Source: Larix kaempferi (lineage: Eukaryota > Streptophyta > Pinopsida > Pinales > Pinaceae). Taken from it: a stretch of 64,000 bases of DNA. Location of the stretch: positions 2,398,001-2,462,000 of the forward strand of contig BSBM01000825.1 of NCBI GenBank assembly GCA_027924585.1. Direction: 5' to 3'. Under the pieces are notes generated by a model. It was not told the DNA's origin and ran no database searches. It saw only the letters and a program-made list of their open reading frames with translations. Numbering within the stretch: position 1 is the first letter of the stretch; each line of letters opens with the position of its first letter. A program made the position numbers and the translations under genes. This document shows positions 11,131-22,260 of the stretch, in pieces.

Positions 11131-14047
11131 GGAAAAAGGATATGTTCCTTCTTCTTTAACTTTTTCTTATTCTGATAACCGTAACTTTTCCTAAAGAGAT
11201 ACTAGTGCATACGATTTGAAATTTTCCTTGTCAAATACCGTTTGAATTAAGTTTGTTTCAGAACTAGATCTAAATAGTGAGTGGTCAAAATTTAAATCAA
11301 AGGTGATATTATCTATACTTTCAGCTTATTCCTTTGGAAAAGAAAAATATCTCTTTAATTTAGGGGTGCCTGATTTCACTTTTTTCTTTCCCTTTCAGAG
11401 GATCTCTTCAAAATTTGGAACAAATTCTGCAGTTCAAGATTTGGATTGTTTCTAGTGTACACTCTTCATGAAGCCAAGATTCAACCAATGAAGTTGCCTA
11501 TAGATTCTTTTGGAACTATGAATTTCGTCAATGAAGTCACTAGGGAAAATGATACAACCAAATAGATGTCCAAATCTCTGTTTTCCCTCAGAGATCAGAT
11601 CTGGTCCTTTTTCGTTCTTTCCCAGGGAAGATGAATCTTTTTTGTCCCCGAAAATGGCATCCGAATGTTATCACTCTGCTAAATCCCTTGGCTGTGGAAG
11701 GAAGGGGCATAGGTAACTATTTCAAACCTACTCGCAGACCAGAAAATAACATTTCCAGTCTAGAGAGGGCTCTCTCTTACAACTCAACTGTCAGATGCTA
11801 TCTTTGAATGGATGGTTGTGTAATGAGGGAAATGGCTAGCTCTTCTGTGGATAAATTAGGGTTTTAGGTGTTTTGAAAGTGGTGGAATCAGGAGAAAATC
11901 CCCATTAAGCAAGGAGAAAACAAGTTGGCTAACAATTCATAAGGGTAATTAATGACTGGTTGTAGAATGTTGAAGGAAGCATAGGCAAGATAGAAAATAT
12001 CTCCTAGTCAATCAGATTGCTAAGGTGTGGGGGAAGAATTGAGGAAAACAATTCATTAAAGCAGAGCATACAATGATGAATTCTAATTTAATTTTGGAGG
12101 AAACATTAACAAAATATTTTTTGAAAATGTTGAAAAAGAGAATCAAACCAAGGATGAATTATGAATACAATACTTTCATTCAAACATTGAAGATAATGCA
12201 TAAAATGGAAAACTCAAAAAGGAACACATTCACGAAGGATAACACATTGAGAAAGATATACACATGAATCTTTGGTAAAATCATTCAGTACTTTTGCATT
12301 GATATATTTCATTAAGCTTAAAAAGTAAAACAAAATCCAATACTCAAGAGTCCTCTCCAAAATCCTAATCCTTTGATCTTCTAAAAACTTTCCATATATA
12401 GGCTTACAATGGTTTGCATTAAAGAAAAGCATTAAATCCTTTTGGATGTTATTAAAAATAGTAAATGACTAGATAACTGCTATGTATGCAAATTAACTAA
12501 AGTCCAAACTGTCACGTCCCCATTTTGACCCTTGTAATATTTTGGGCTATAATGTAAATTTTGTATGCATATTATGTATGATTCCTAGCGTGGAGCTTAA
12601 GGCCAAGGCCCCGCTAGTGAATGCTCGACCTTGGAGAGGCAAGTATTGGATATTATGCTACCCATGTGCTAGAGAACCATGGGAATTGCAAATATGCATT
12701 TTAATATAAATGTCCACAACTAGCTATGCAATGCAACAAGAGATGGGGGCATGATGTTTACAAGGAATTGGGAGGGAAATATTCAAACCTTTGAGCCAAT
12801 CAAGTCAAGCCAAGTGTCAATGAGAGAACCCATCAACCCTCAACTACCCATGTTGACTTTTGTACCCAATCATATACTCTCCCAAGAGTTGGTTGAGGTA
12901 GTTAATGCCTTGGGGAATGGAGAGGTATGGCTGTCCAAATTCGGGTATGGGAAAGCCACCCTTCATGGAAAATCGTGTTTGGCTTCTTGGGCAAGAAAAG
13001 AGCCATGATTTGTTCCCCAAGCCATTATTTACCCAATGAGTTTTTCTCTCACGAGTTGGGAGCTACCTGGGCGTTTTCCTCTATGGTTTTGCTGTGTTTT
13101 CCTTCATTCTCTTAGCTGGGAAGGGCGTTTTTGTGTTGTACAACAGTGGGGAAGAAAGGGAAATCAATTCGGGGACCATAGAGGTTGTTTTAGCTCACAG
13201 ATTATTTGTATATCTGTGGGAGAAATCGTTTTCTTCCCTATGGTCGATTGACCCTCTCACAAATCCATTTTTTGTTGTGCCTACATTTTGGGGAAAACCC
13301 ATGTTCATCTAGCTTCTAAGTCCCATTGATGAAAGTGTGTTTCCAAGCCCATATCTGAGTATTGTGTGCAAGAGAATTCTGGGGTTGAGTTGGGTATCCA
13401 TTGCTTTGGGCTATGTTGAAGCCTGAGAGCCCCTTTTTCCTTGTAGATAGCATGCCCAGCTCGGGGGTGGTCTCTGAATGCTAAAAGAATATAGGCTGGG
13501 CAGAGACCTATGGTTGGGTGGAACATTGCAGCGACATAGCTAGTTGCTTGGGACAAGATTACATCAAGATGAGTATTCTATTGTGTTTTGCTTCTGCAAT
13601 GTTTAATTTGATGGTTATTTTGATATGCTGAATGAGTATGAAAGGTGTGTGGATGATGTTTTATTCCGCTATGCATATTCAATTGATTTGCATTTGCACA
13701 CATATGCATTTTATTGTAATGCCATATCCTTTATTCATGATGAATTTGGCTAAGTTGTTCTAAAAGCCCATATTTTAGTGCCTTGTTCCCTTCCTTTAAT
13801 TGGATAGATGGGTGGGTACATGACACAAACTATGACTTATGAAATACTATCTAGTTAACTGATGGTGATTTTGAAAAGACTGGTTGCTAACTGACTGATA
13901 ATGCAAATAGAGAAACAAGTCAGTTGTCAGCTGTCGCCTCCATTCGTTCAACTTATCGTGACGTAGATTAGATCCACATGAGATGCCCAAGATTTAGGGA
14001 TCAAGACCATTAAGAAAAGCTTCAGTAACTTTCGTACCTCCCCTAGT
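11131..14047. other. Unclassified interval; possible LTR start at 12512
   Basis: No convincing gene. The sequence near 12512 begins TGTCACGTCCCC, which looks like an LTR 5' end, but I could not find a partner or a TG/CA-bounded unit. ORFs at 12751-13312 lack domains. Confidence 0.3.
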
Positions 14048-14310
14048 TATTTTTCATGCTATGCTCTATAGAGGTGCAGTTATAGAACTCTTGCAGTCCA
14101 CTCCAGCTATTTTCCATGATATGCGATGCATAAGTGCAGTTCTAGAGTTCTCTCATAACACACTTCCCTATTTTTCTGTGCTATGCACTGCAGAAGTGCA
14201 GTTCATAACTCTCGTAGTGCACTCCTTTTTTTTCCGTGATATGTACTACAAAAGTGCAGTTCCAGAACTCGTAGCACACTCCTCTGTTTTTGACGTGCAT
14301 ACACTACGAG
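14048..14310 (+). repeat. Tandem repeat of about 60 bp, 4-5 diverged copies
   Basis: Units share TTTTC(C)ATGATATGC, then AAGTGCAGTTCTAGAACTC, then CGTAGCACACTCC. Copies begin near 14050, 14109, 14169, 14228 and 14286. The TTTTTCAT-plus-ACTACGAGAG logic resembles the array at 16.55 kb. Confidence 0.65.
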
Positions 14311-14854
14311 AGTTTTGGAAACTGCCAAAATTCTAGGGTTTCATACCGTCACATTTAAGTCCCATTATGAGGGCTCACAAAATTTCTATTTTCCTTCTTC
14401 TATGTTTGATATTCATCTATGCATGTGTCCATAACCCTTCCACCTTTCCAGACCATCAAACAAAATTGAAACCCTAATGTTAGAGCTTTGTGTGAGTAGG
14501 TTCCAGGTGGCATATTACCTTTGTTGAGCATACCTATTCCTTCTTGTTGACTGTGCTTCTCTTCCTTTGAGTAATACTTGAGTGCTCTGAGTACTCGCTT
14601 TTCCAAGTAGTAGGTACCAATTTCTCAAAATTAGGGCTTGTTTTTTAGGAAACCCTAGTTCTCCAAAACATAAACTTTCGAGGCCTATCTGTATTAGTCA
14701 AAAATTTGGCTGGGATGTGAGAGAGGCGTCATTTTACCTAAGAAGCTACTTCATCCCGGAGATTTAAGTTTCTCCTTGATGCTTTTCCTCTTTTGGAAAG
14801 CTGCAATTTTTCTCTAAGTGCCCTGTTCTCTGCCTGTAGTGATGTGTTTCTTCT

Positions 14855-16150
14855 TTATAGGTTTTGTACCTGTTTCCTGAGGGGAATTTCTCTTACCAAT
14901 ATCCTTTTAATCTCATATAACATGCCTTCTATCACATGTAGCTCCTTTGTCAGCTTCCCCCTGCATCTTCTAATTTCTTCTGTGACCCGCACCTTTGCTT
15001 CCCTTGCCTCTTTCAGCTGGGATTTCAATTGGTTAATCTCAAACTCTACATAAATTTTATGTGTAGAGGGCTGGGCCTCTTTCAGCTGGGTTTTCAACTA
15101 GTCAATCTTATACTCTGCATCATCTCTCTATGTAGAGGTTCGGGCCTCAGGCATTTATTCATCATCCAACTGAAAGGGAGATTCAGGGAGAGTGTGGCGA
15201 GGAGTTTCAATGGTAGTTGCGAGAGTTTCCTGACCTGTGGGAACCATTCTTCTAGCCGTTGACTTGGTCAAGGGTTTTATGGGAATTACTTTCTCAATCA
15301 CATCTGGTGTAAATTCCAACTTCTTACCTTCCAACTTTCCCTTCTCCTTCTGAGTGCCTGGACCCTTTTTAACCTTGGCTAGCCTCTCTTCTGTTTGGAT
15401 AGGTATTTCCTATTTTGTCGTCTTCCTCTTCCCCTTGTTAGGGATGATTATCTTAACTAGTGTCTCCTCTTGTTTCTCCTTCCCATTCCCCTTGTCAGGG
15501 ATGCTTACCTTAACCAGTGTTGATTTCATGGTTTCAGGGTCATACCCCGCCAAGAAGAGGAAAGTATTCCATTCTCTCCCTAACCTTTTCAATTATTCCA
15601 GTACCATCAACTTTATGAGGCCAAAATGGAAACTGCAATGGTCAATTTGTTGGCCACGTGACTGTGCTTTATCAATCATATTACCTAGGCTCCTGAAGAG
15701 GTAATACGACATATCCATATGCGTCTTCCATGTGAAATGGAGCAGCAATTTGAAGTGGTACTAGTTTGTTGTGGCATATATACCTTCACAAGTGAAAACT
15801 TTCTGGATAACCAACAAGAGATCGCCATACTATTTGGTAAGCTAAGCCTTGGGAACCCCATAGGTTAAATCCGGTCCTTTATGCTCCTCCTTCAGAAAAT
15901 GGTCACAAGTTGTCATCTGGAACTTGGTTACCTTAAACCACTCCTCTCCTTTCCTGCGTATCTTCGTTGTAGCTGCTATGGAGTCTGTAGTGACCTCTAT
16001 CTCCAAAGGTCTGACCTTGGTCTTCTTTCCATCGAAATTAAGAACAAAATCATGGGCCACCTGCCTGTGATACCCCTGCAACTTCTCACAAAACCTCAGG
16101 AAACCCACGCGGTGGAAGAAATGTCGGGTGGTAGGTTCACATTTAGCCAC
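14855..16150 (-). pseudogene. Retroelement-type coiled-coil ORF relic
   Basis: The minus-strand reading starts at the Met at 16150 (MAKCEPTTRHFFHR), and 15842-16150 is open. It continues with stops through EGIYATTN, YHFKLLLHFTWKTHMDMSYY, a Lys/Glu/Pro-rich segment (15410-15592) and a coiled coil (14855-15097, EFEINQLKSQLKEAREAKVR). The layout is a globular N-terminal half, a charged linker and a C-terminal coiled coil. This resembles retrotransposon aORF or Gag-like proteins in layout, but I see no sequence match to the aORF of elements B and C. Function is unknown, and the surrounding element was not delimited. Confidence 0.5.
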
Positions 16151-16544
16151 TTTGCGCCATATTCAAAATGTACTAGGGCCTTACTATTCTTGCTTTTCCT
16201 TTTAATTGTTGTTGGATCCGTGTCACTGATCGGCCCCTTTGGTGGTGGTTGATCTTGACACCTGTTTGCACTTGGAAAAATACCAGACTTCTCAATGTGT
16301 TACAAAATCCCCACTCGAACGAGAAATTTAACTGTTAATAATTGGGGGATCGACCTTTTAGATTCGAAAGAGACCGAATTTGGGGTGACAACCGGTGGAT
16401 GTGATGCAACCCCATCCCGACTGACAAACTTAGCACTCAATTGGCGGGTGTGACATGACCTATCTTGTCTGACAGGTCTAATAACTCATGATTGTACTTT
16501 TACAAACTCCTGCAGTGACCATGGTTTAATATTTCTCTCTGACG

Positions 16545-16668
16545 CTGTAGGACGTTTTGAAACTTTCGTAGCGCCGTTAGTTTAATTTTTTCATTGGCAC
16601 TACAGGAAGTTTTGAAACTTTCCTAGTGCCCTTAGTTCTATTTTTTCATTGGCGCTACGAGAGTGGGT
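16545..16668 (+). repeat. Tandem repeat of about 62 bp, about two copies
   Basis: The unit carries GTTTTGAAACTTTC, then TAGTGCC or TAGCGCC, then TTAGTT, then TTTTTTCATTGGC and an ACTAC or GCTAC. Two copies and a partial third run from 16550. With the 14.05-kb array it brackets the coiled-coil relic. Confidence 0.6.
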
Positions 16669-16669
16669 A

Positions 16670-17999
16670 TTTCATATCATCACCTCTTGGGAAGGAGTAG
16701 GCATAGGTGGTAGGTTTTTATTTTGGACTCATATGACCATGGGAAGTATCTTGACCCATTTTATAGAATTTTAACTAGAGAAGACTAAGACCTTCAATTC
16801 TCAACTAAAAATCACCCCATTTTGCAATATGGATGGCACTTGACTTCAAAAAAAAAAGAGACAAACCTAACCTAGACTAACTAAGGGAGATGATAATGAC
16901 CTTGAGTTAGGATATCATACCCTTGTGCATGCTCAAGTGCTAACAAGCTCTATTCCTAGTTTGGATGAACATATCAAAACATGAAGGTAACTTTTGTTCT
17001 ACAATAATAGTAAGAGAATTATCACTCTTCTTGTAATCTTTACCACAATTATTTAATTTTTCAATATAGGTTTTAATTTCAACAAGAAATTACTCCAATC
17101 TATCAAAATATTTAGGGTCTAACTCATGGATTTTCTTTTCATTATAGTAAAAAGAATAATCATCACTTTTATCAAATAAAGAATCTAGGTTTTTCCATAC
17201 CTCAATGTGGCTATTCCCAACCTCAATATGTACCTGTAGACTATCTGAAATTGTTTGTCGAATGAGTCCTCTTTCTTGATCACATTAATCTTCCCATATT
17301 TCCAAGTCTTTTGCATCGATTGGTTTTGTTTGATCACCTTTAACTAATCTCCATAATTTCTTACTCCCGAGAACATCAATCATCTTTCTCTTACAAGAGT
17401 GATAGTTATATCCAAATAATGCAGGAATAGAAACAATTTATGAAGTCATAGCACTAGTAAATTTGGTGTCATTTTTCGACGGTGTTTTGTTGGTCATGAG
17501 ACACAATTTTGTAGAACAACCAATGAACCTAAGGAACATAAAATGTCAGTTGGGAAATCATCATACCCCTAATTCTCAAGGTAATTTTTAGGGGCGAAAA
17601 TTTTCCAATTGGCTATTCTTTGGTATATTTTTCAAAAAATAAATTCATTATTGGGTCCTTTTTACTCTATAATATCACCTATATTTACATCAAATATGTT
17701 TGTTATTGTAATATTCACCAAAATTTACAAATTTCAGTAGCAAATTGTATGTTTCATATTTAATTTTCACCTACTTATCTATATATATGATTTTTTCAAT
17801 CCAAAATAATCTCCTAGAATACTATACTTAGGTATACTATTAAAATCCTTGAAAAATACCCTGCCGACCCTTTTTGTTTTTGTCGTACAATTGACGATTA
17901 TCATGACATGTGTTGACTAAACGGCCTTGGTAATAAACATGCTAAACCATTGGACTTTTGACGGCTTCTTGTCTCTAGAGTGACGGATGTGCAAGGGAT
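16670..17999. other. AT-rich interval, no gene seen
   Basis: Short ORFs only; no domain, LTR end or RNA gene could be recognised. Confidence 0.5.
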
Positions 18000-18400
18000 T
18001 TTCGTCAGTTATTCCGATAGTTTTCCATTGGTAGACCGAAAGATCATTATCAGTCTATTCAACATGCTTGGAAGATGTGCCAAGGATTTTTTTATTTTTC
18101 TGATGGTGTGCCATTAGTATATCGACATTTGGTTTTCAATATATTCAATGTGCTTGGAATATGTACGAGGGGAAACTATCGGTTGTTCTGATGATTTTCT
18201 ATTGGTAGACCAACAAATCATTGATGATCTATTCATCATTATTGGTAGATGTGTGATGGATTTTAGTCGGTTTATCTGACGGCTATCCTTTGATAGATCG
18301 ATAGACAATTGTGTGTCTATTCAATGTGCTAGGTATATGTCTGATGGTTTGTCGTTGGTAGATCAATAGAATATTGTTAATTGTTTCAATGTCTTCCATA
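18000..18400 (+). repeat. Degenerate tandem repeat, units of about 65-100 bp
   Basis: The core ATTGGTAGACCGA or a variant recurs near 18030, 18112, 18211, 18291 and 18355. Each is followed by a TCTATTCAATGTGCTTGGA-like block and a GATGTGYGATGGATTTT-like block. Unequal spacing and divergence indicate an old array. Confidence 0.5.
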
Positions 18401-18629
18401 GAAGTGCGATGACCTTTCCATACGCTAGATGATTTTTCGTTGCAAGGTTGCATCGGTTGACCAATGGATGTCCAACTATATTGCGATGTTTATGTGTCAG
18501 TTGACTGATGACAAGATTATATTTAAAAAAATAAATAAAAAAAATCAATTTATCTCTACCAACAACTAGGTGTGGAAATGTGTATTGCAATCTCCATAAT
18601 TTAAAAAAATGAAAGGATCCAATTACACT

Positions 18630-19270
18630 ATTACTTACATAAGTAAGGACAATGAGTACCAGAGTACAATGACTATAGAGTTCTCAACATGTGGAAATCA
18701 AAAGAAACATATTGCGACCTACACTACACAATAGAATGATGCAACTAATTATATTTTGAACTATACTCCTACAGAGGCATAAATGAATGTATCTCTAGAA
18801 GAAGCTTGGTCTATGGTTAGGCCTGATGTAAGTCATTTCAAAATGTTTGTCTATGAAGCTTAGGCTAACATTCTAGATGAAAAGTATACAGTAATGCAAC
18901 TTAAAAGTGACCAATGTATCTTTATTCACTATTTTAAATGTGTTAAATCCTATAAGCTATTTCTAGTTTACACTTTAGAGGATATCTTTCGAGGACATGT
19001 TCAATTTGATGAGCACTCCTTGGCCTATGTGCCTACATCTTCTTCTTTGCCACTTTTTTCTTCTTCGTAGTAATTCTATAAGACTTATATATTTTTGGGT
19101 GATAATCCTTCTTCTTCAGATAATAAGTATGCATAAGAGCCTCCAACTCTTCCTTCTCCTCTAGTTCAATCTATTGTCACCACTCTAGTTGCTCCACTTT
19201 TGAAATGGGTCCTAAAAATATTTGGGGTTACTATTACCTCAACTAGTCATTCGAGTGATCCTTATGGGAG
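18630..19270 (+). pseudogene. Ty1/Copia integrase C-terminal fragment
   Basis: Plus-strand translation gives DATNYILNYTPTEA, an in-frame stop, then LEEAWSMVRPDVSHFKMFVY, ILDEKYTVMQLKSDQCIFI and RGHVQFDEHS. That is the standard Copia sequence following the integrase core (the EAW..RP.VSH.K.FG, DEK...L..KS..CIF.GY and V.FDE blocks). It runs on into the Ser-rich integrase-RT linker. Several stops are present. The catalytic core is mostly lost upstream, although IATYTTQ may be its end. It is an isolated fragment. Confidence 0.75.
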
Positions 19271-20405
19271 TTTCTATCAATTATATCCAATTGGTTCATA
19301 GCTTATATCCCAACACATTGACTAACGATCCTTAGGATTATAAATAAGAAAATGATCTACCTAAGTGGGAAGAATATGTGAATCAAGGTCACAATATTGT
19401 TTGTTTCTAGTGGGTCTAAGCAATATTGTTTGACGAGCAATGTTGATTGGTCAACATTGACCAGTTAATATTGCCTGTTGCAAGGGTTCAATGGTTATGT
19501 GCCTAACCGTCAATATTTCGACAAAAAATATTATTGTCGGTGTTCCAATGATTAAGGGATAACCATTGGACAAATGTCAGAAAATCGATGGTTCAACATT
19601 AACTGCCAAAATACCACTGAATGCGGGTTGATTTAAAAACAAAACACACAAAATTTAGATATTTAAATTGTATTTTTCAACAGTCTTCCCTTGTCGTCAA
19701 ATTTTGACCCCAAATTTACTAGTGTAGTGTGATAAAATAATGAAACCCTAATGCAAAAAATTGACTTGTTGCAAAGAGAATAAAAGTGACAAAAAGCCAA
19801 AAATTTATCACCAATACTGAAGCATAACAACATCTAACAAGTGGATTGGTGAACCAATAACGTAAATAGAGATCAGAGAATCAGATTCAATGATTTTTTT
19901 ATCGAAAAGGAGCCACTCGCGCTTTGTGTACAACAAAATCATGCGTGAAATATGGTTTTGTTGAAAGAAAGGCGTGAATACATGCTTATGCTGACTAGAA
20001 AGAGTGTTTTTTCCCCAAACTTCCTTAAACCTGTCAAAAATTTGGAAAATTGTGACCCAGTCGTCATCCTGTACAAAAACCCACAAAAAATAGAACCAAA
20101 GCTGAAAAAATGAGATCTACTGCAAAACAAATAGATCCTTGATAGAAACTTAGTATTCAAGGTATTCCAACTCATATCTACATGAAAAAATTGAAAACAT
20201 TCTAAAAAATAAATGGTGAGAGTTAGGGTTTGAATTTTTTTTCTCAAACTTGTAGAAAATGTCCATATCTAGAGAATAACGACAAGGGTTTGGTAGATCA
20301 GAAGACAAATCTACAAAATATGGAGGACCCAACAAAAAAATTGAATAATTTGTTGCTCGTTACAATTTTTTTTTTTTAATATTAAAGAAGGTAGAGCATA
20401 GAAAC
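19271..20405. other. AT-rich interval, no gene seen
   Basis: Contains no recognisable domain. The minus-strand ORFs at 19808-20335 have no family resemblance. Confidence 0.45.
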
Positions 20406-20900
20406 TAGCTTTGATAACATGTTAGAATATTAAGAATATTCATAAGCATACGTCAATACATTTGCTAACATGCAAAGAAAGAATCTACTAGTCTAGTCTT
20501 CTATCTATACAAGCAACAAATAATCATGTAAGAAATAAAAGAAAAGAGAAAATAACAATATACCGGATATACGTGGTAAAACCCCAAATTAGGAAACATC
20601 CACATGAAGGTGTTGTCTTCTTATTCTTCAGAAATATACAATCTTACAAGTGAGCTCATTTCCACATATGCTTCACATCTTTACAATAACATCACAACAT
20701 AATAGAATGGCATAAATGCAGTATAATATACAACGAGAACTATATACAAAGAATGAGAACTCTAGCCATAAAAAAACATATTTTTGCACCAAAAACAACA
20801 AAACAAACCATTGAATCAGAAAGTGGTGCTATTGGTAGCATCCCCTTTTTTTTAGGATAAAATTATAACTTTTTTGAAACCTTAGTCATTGCGGTTGCGA
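20406..20900 (-). mobile_element. Edge of a Copia-like LTR with a tRNA-Met-type PBS
   Basis: On the minus strand the sequence TTCTAACA is followed directly by TGTTATCAAAGCTAG, close to the plant Copia primer-binding site (TGGTATCAGAGC type, initiator tRNA-Met). An LTR end would then lie at 20420 with the LTR extending to higher coordinates. The block near 20560-20600, with ATACGTGGTAAAACCCC, also resembles the corresponding part of plant Copia LTRs. The distal LTR end is not defined, so the end coordinate is arbitrary. Confidence 0.4.
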
Positions 20901-21654
20901 TTAAAACCCTAAATCAACGCCTGGATCAAAAAGTGGTTCTCCTAGAATTGTCCTCTTATTGTATCAACAAACGACAGTGTATGAAAAAACGACTTGATAG
21001 ATTTCTAATTGTAGAATTATTGGCTTCAAAATTCCACAGATATAGATCCTGGATAAAACATTCCAATATTTCAGATCACTAGGCGATTATACTTCAATTC
21101 GATGACCTCGCATATAAAGCACCAATTTTTGATTTGAGGGCTGATTTTAGGATTTTGGTTGCAATGGTGTCAATTGGTAGTACCACGGTTTCAAACAAGG
21201 CATAATTTTAATCCTGAAAAAAAGAGGGTGATTCTCGGAGGACCACTTTTCAATTCAGGCGTTGGTTTAAAAAAAGTTACAAGTTTATCCTTGGAATTAA
21301 AATGGATGCTACCGGCAACACCACTTTTCGATTTGAGGGTAAAAGTAGCCATTGAATGTGACCTACGAAAAAACAAGAACTCGTGCAGGTTCTCATTCTA
21401 TAGTATAACTGGTTCATATCCAAACGCTCTCCTTCACCTCTATTATATACCAAGAGGGATGGAAGAATTACATTCCAAAATACATGTGGTGTAAATGATT
21501 TTTCACCTCTTTATATAATGAATGGTAATAGGAGAATATTTCTCCATTATGCATGTGGGATAACTCCTTTTACATAAGATTAGAGTTATTTATGCCTTCT
21601 AATGCTAGATAAGGCATCTTCTGATATCATACTAGGCATCATTACACATGTAAT

Positions 21655-22260
21655 ATTAAAATTACACATTCCAAATCCATGAGAGAAGATGATTATTATG
21701 CATTGCTATCAGCTTAGAGATAATCTTATAGACACTGTTGCATAGTGAAATGAGATGTAATTGATCAAAATTATTTGGGAAATCCACCATCGGAATTAAG
21801 GCCAACAAATTGGTGTTAAAACTATGAGGCATGTTGATCGATAACCAAAAATCCTCCACAACTTATAGTAAATCATCACCCACAACATCAAAGAAATCTA
21901 AGAAGAATTCAATTGTCCACCTATTTCACCCCAATATTTTATCTTTCTAAAAATAACTAAAAATTGTTAGCATCCCCTCTTTGAATATAGACTTCAAAAT
22001 GTTTGCATTTACCTACTCCTCCACTAGCCTAGGAAATAGAGCCACCAACTTCATTATTTATCCAATATTAGACTGAAGTGGTTATGAAAAGATGGTGTGA
22101 AAGTGATTAACATTGAGGATAGCTATATCCTCGAAAACCCAGACTTAATTCCATTCTTGGTATTTGATCTCATAGATAATATTCTGGTGACATCTTTGGT
22201 GGGAAAAGTTATAAAAAACTGGTATTTTGATTACTTGGGGAAATCCATAACGCTCAACTC
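21655..22260 (-). pseudogene. LINE (L1-type) reverse transcriptase fragment
   Basis: Minus-strand reading in order: NHFHTIFS near 22110, FPRLVEE, ANILKSIFKEGMLTIFSYF, KDKILG, WTIEFFLDFFDVVGDDLL, VVEDFWLSINMPHSFNTNLL, ALIPMVDFPNNFDQLHLISL, CNSVYKIISKLIA. This matches plant L1-type ORF2 from the endonuclease-RT linker to the first RT blocks (the PGPDG..., IPK...P.....RPISLCN..YKI..K pattern). Stops and frame changes are frequent and the catalytic FADD region is absent. It is a short dead fragment with no poly(A) tail identified. Confidence 0.75.

Noticed and set aside
12512-14047. Defined LTR starting TGTCACGTCC
   Set aside because: No second copy, PBS, PPT or matching CA end could be found.
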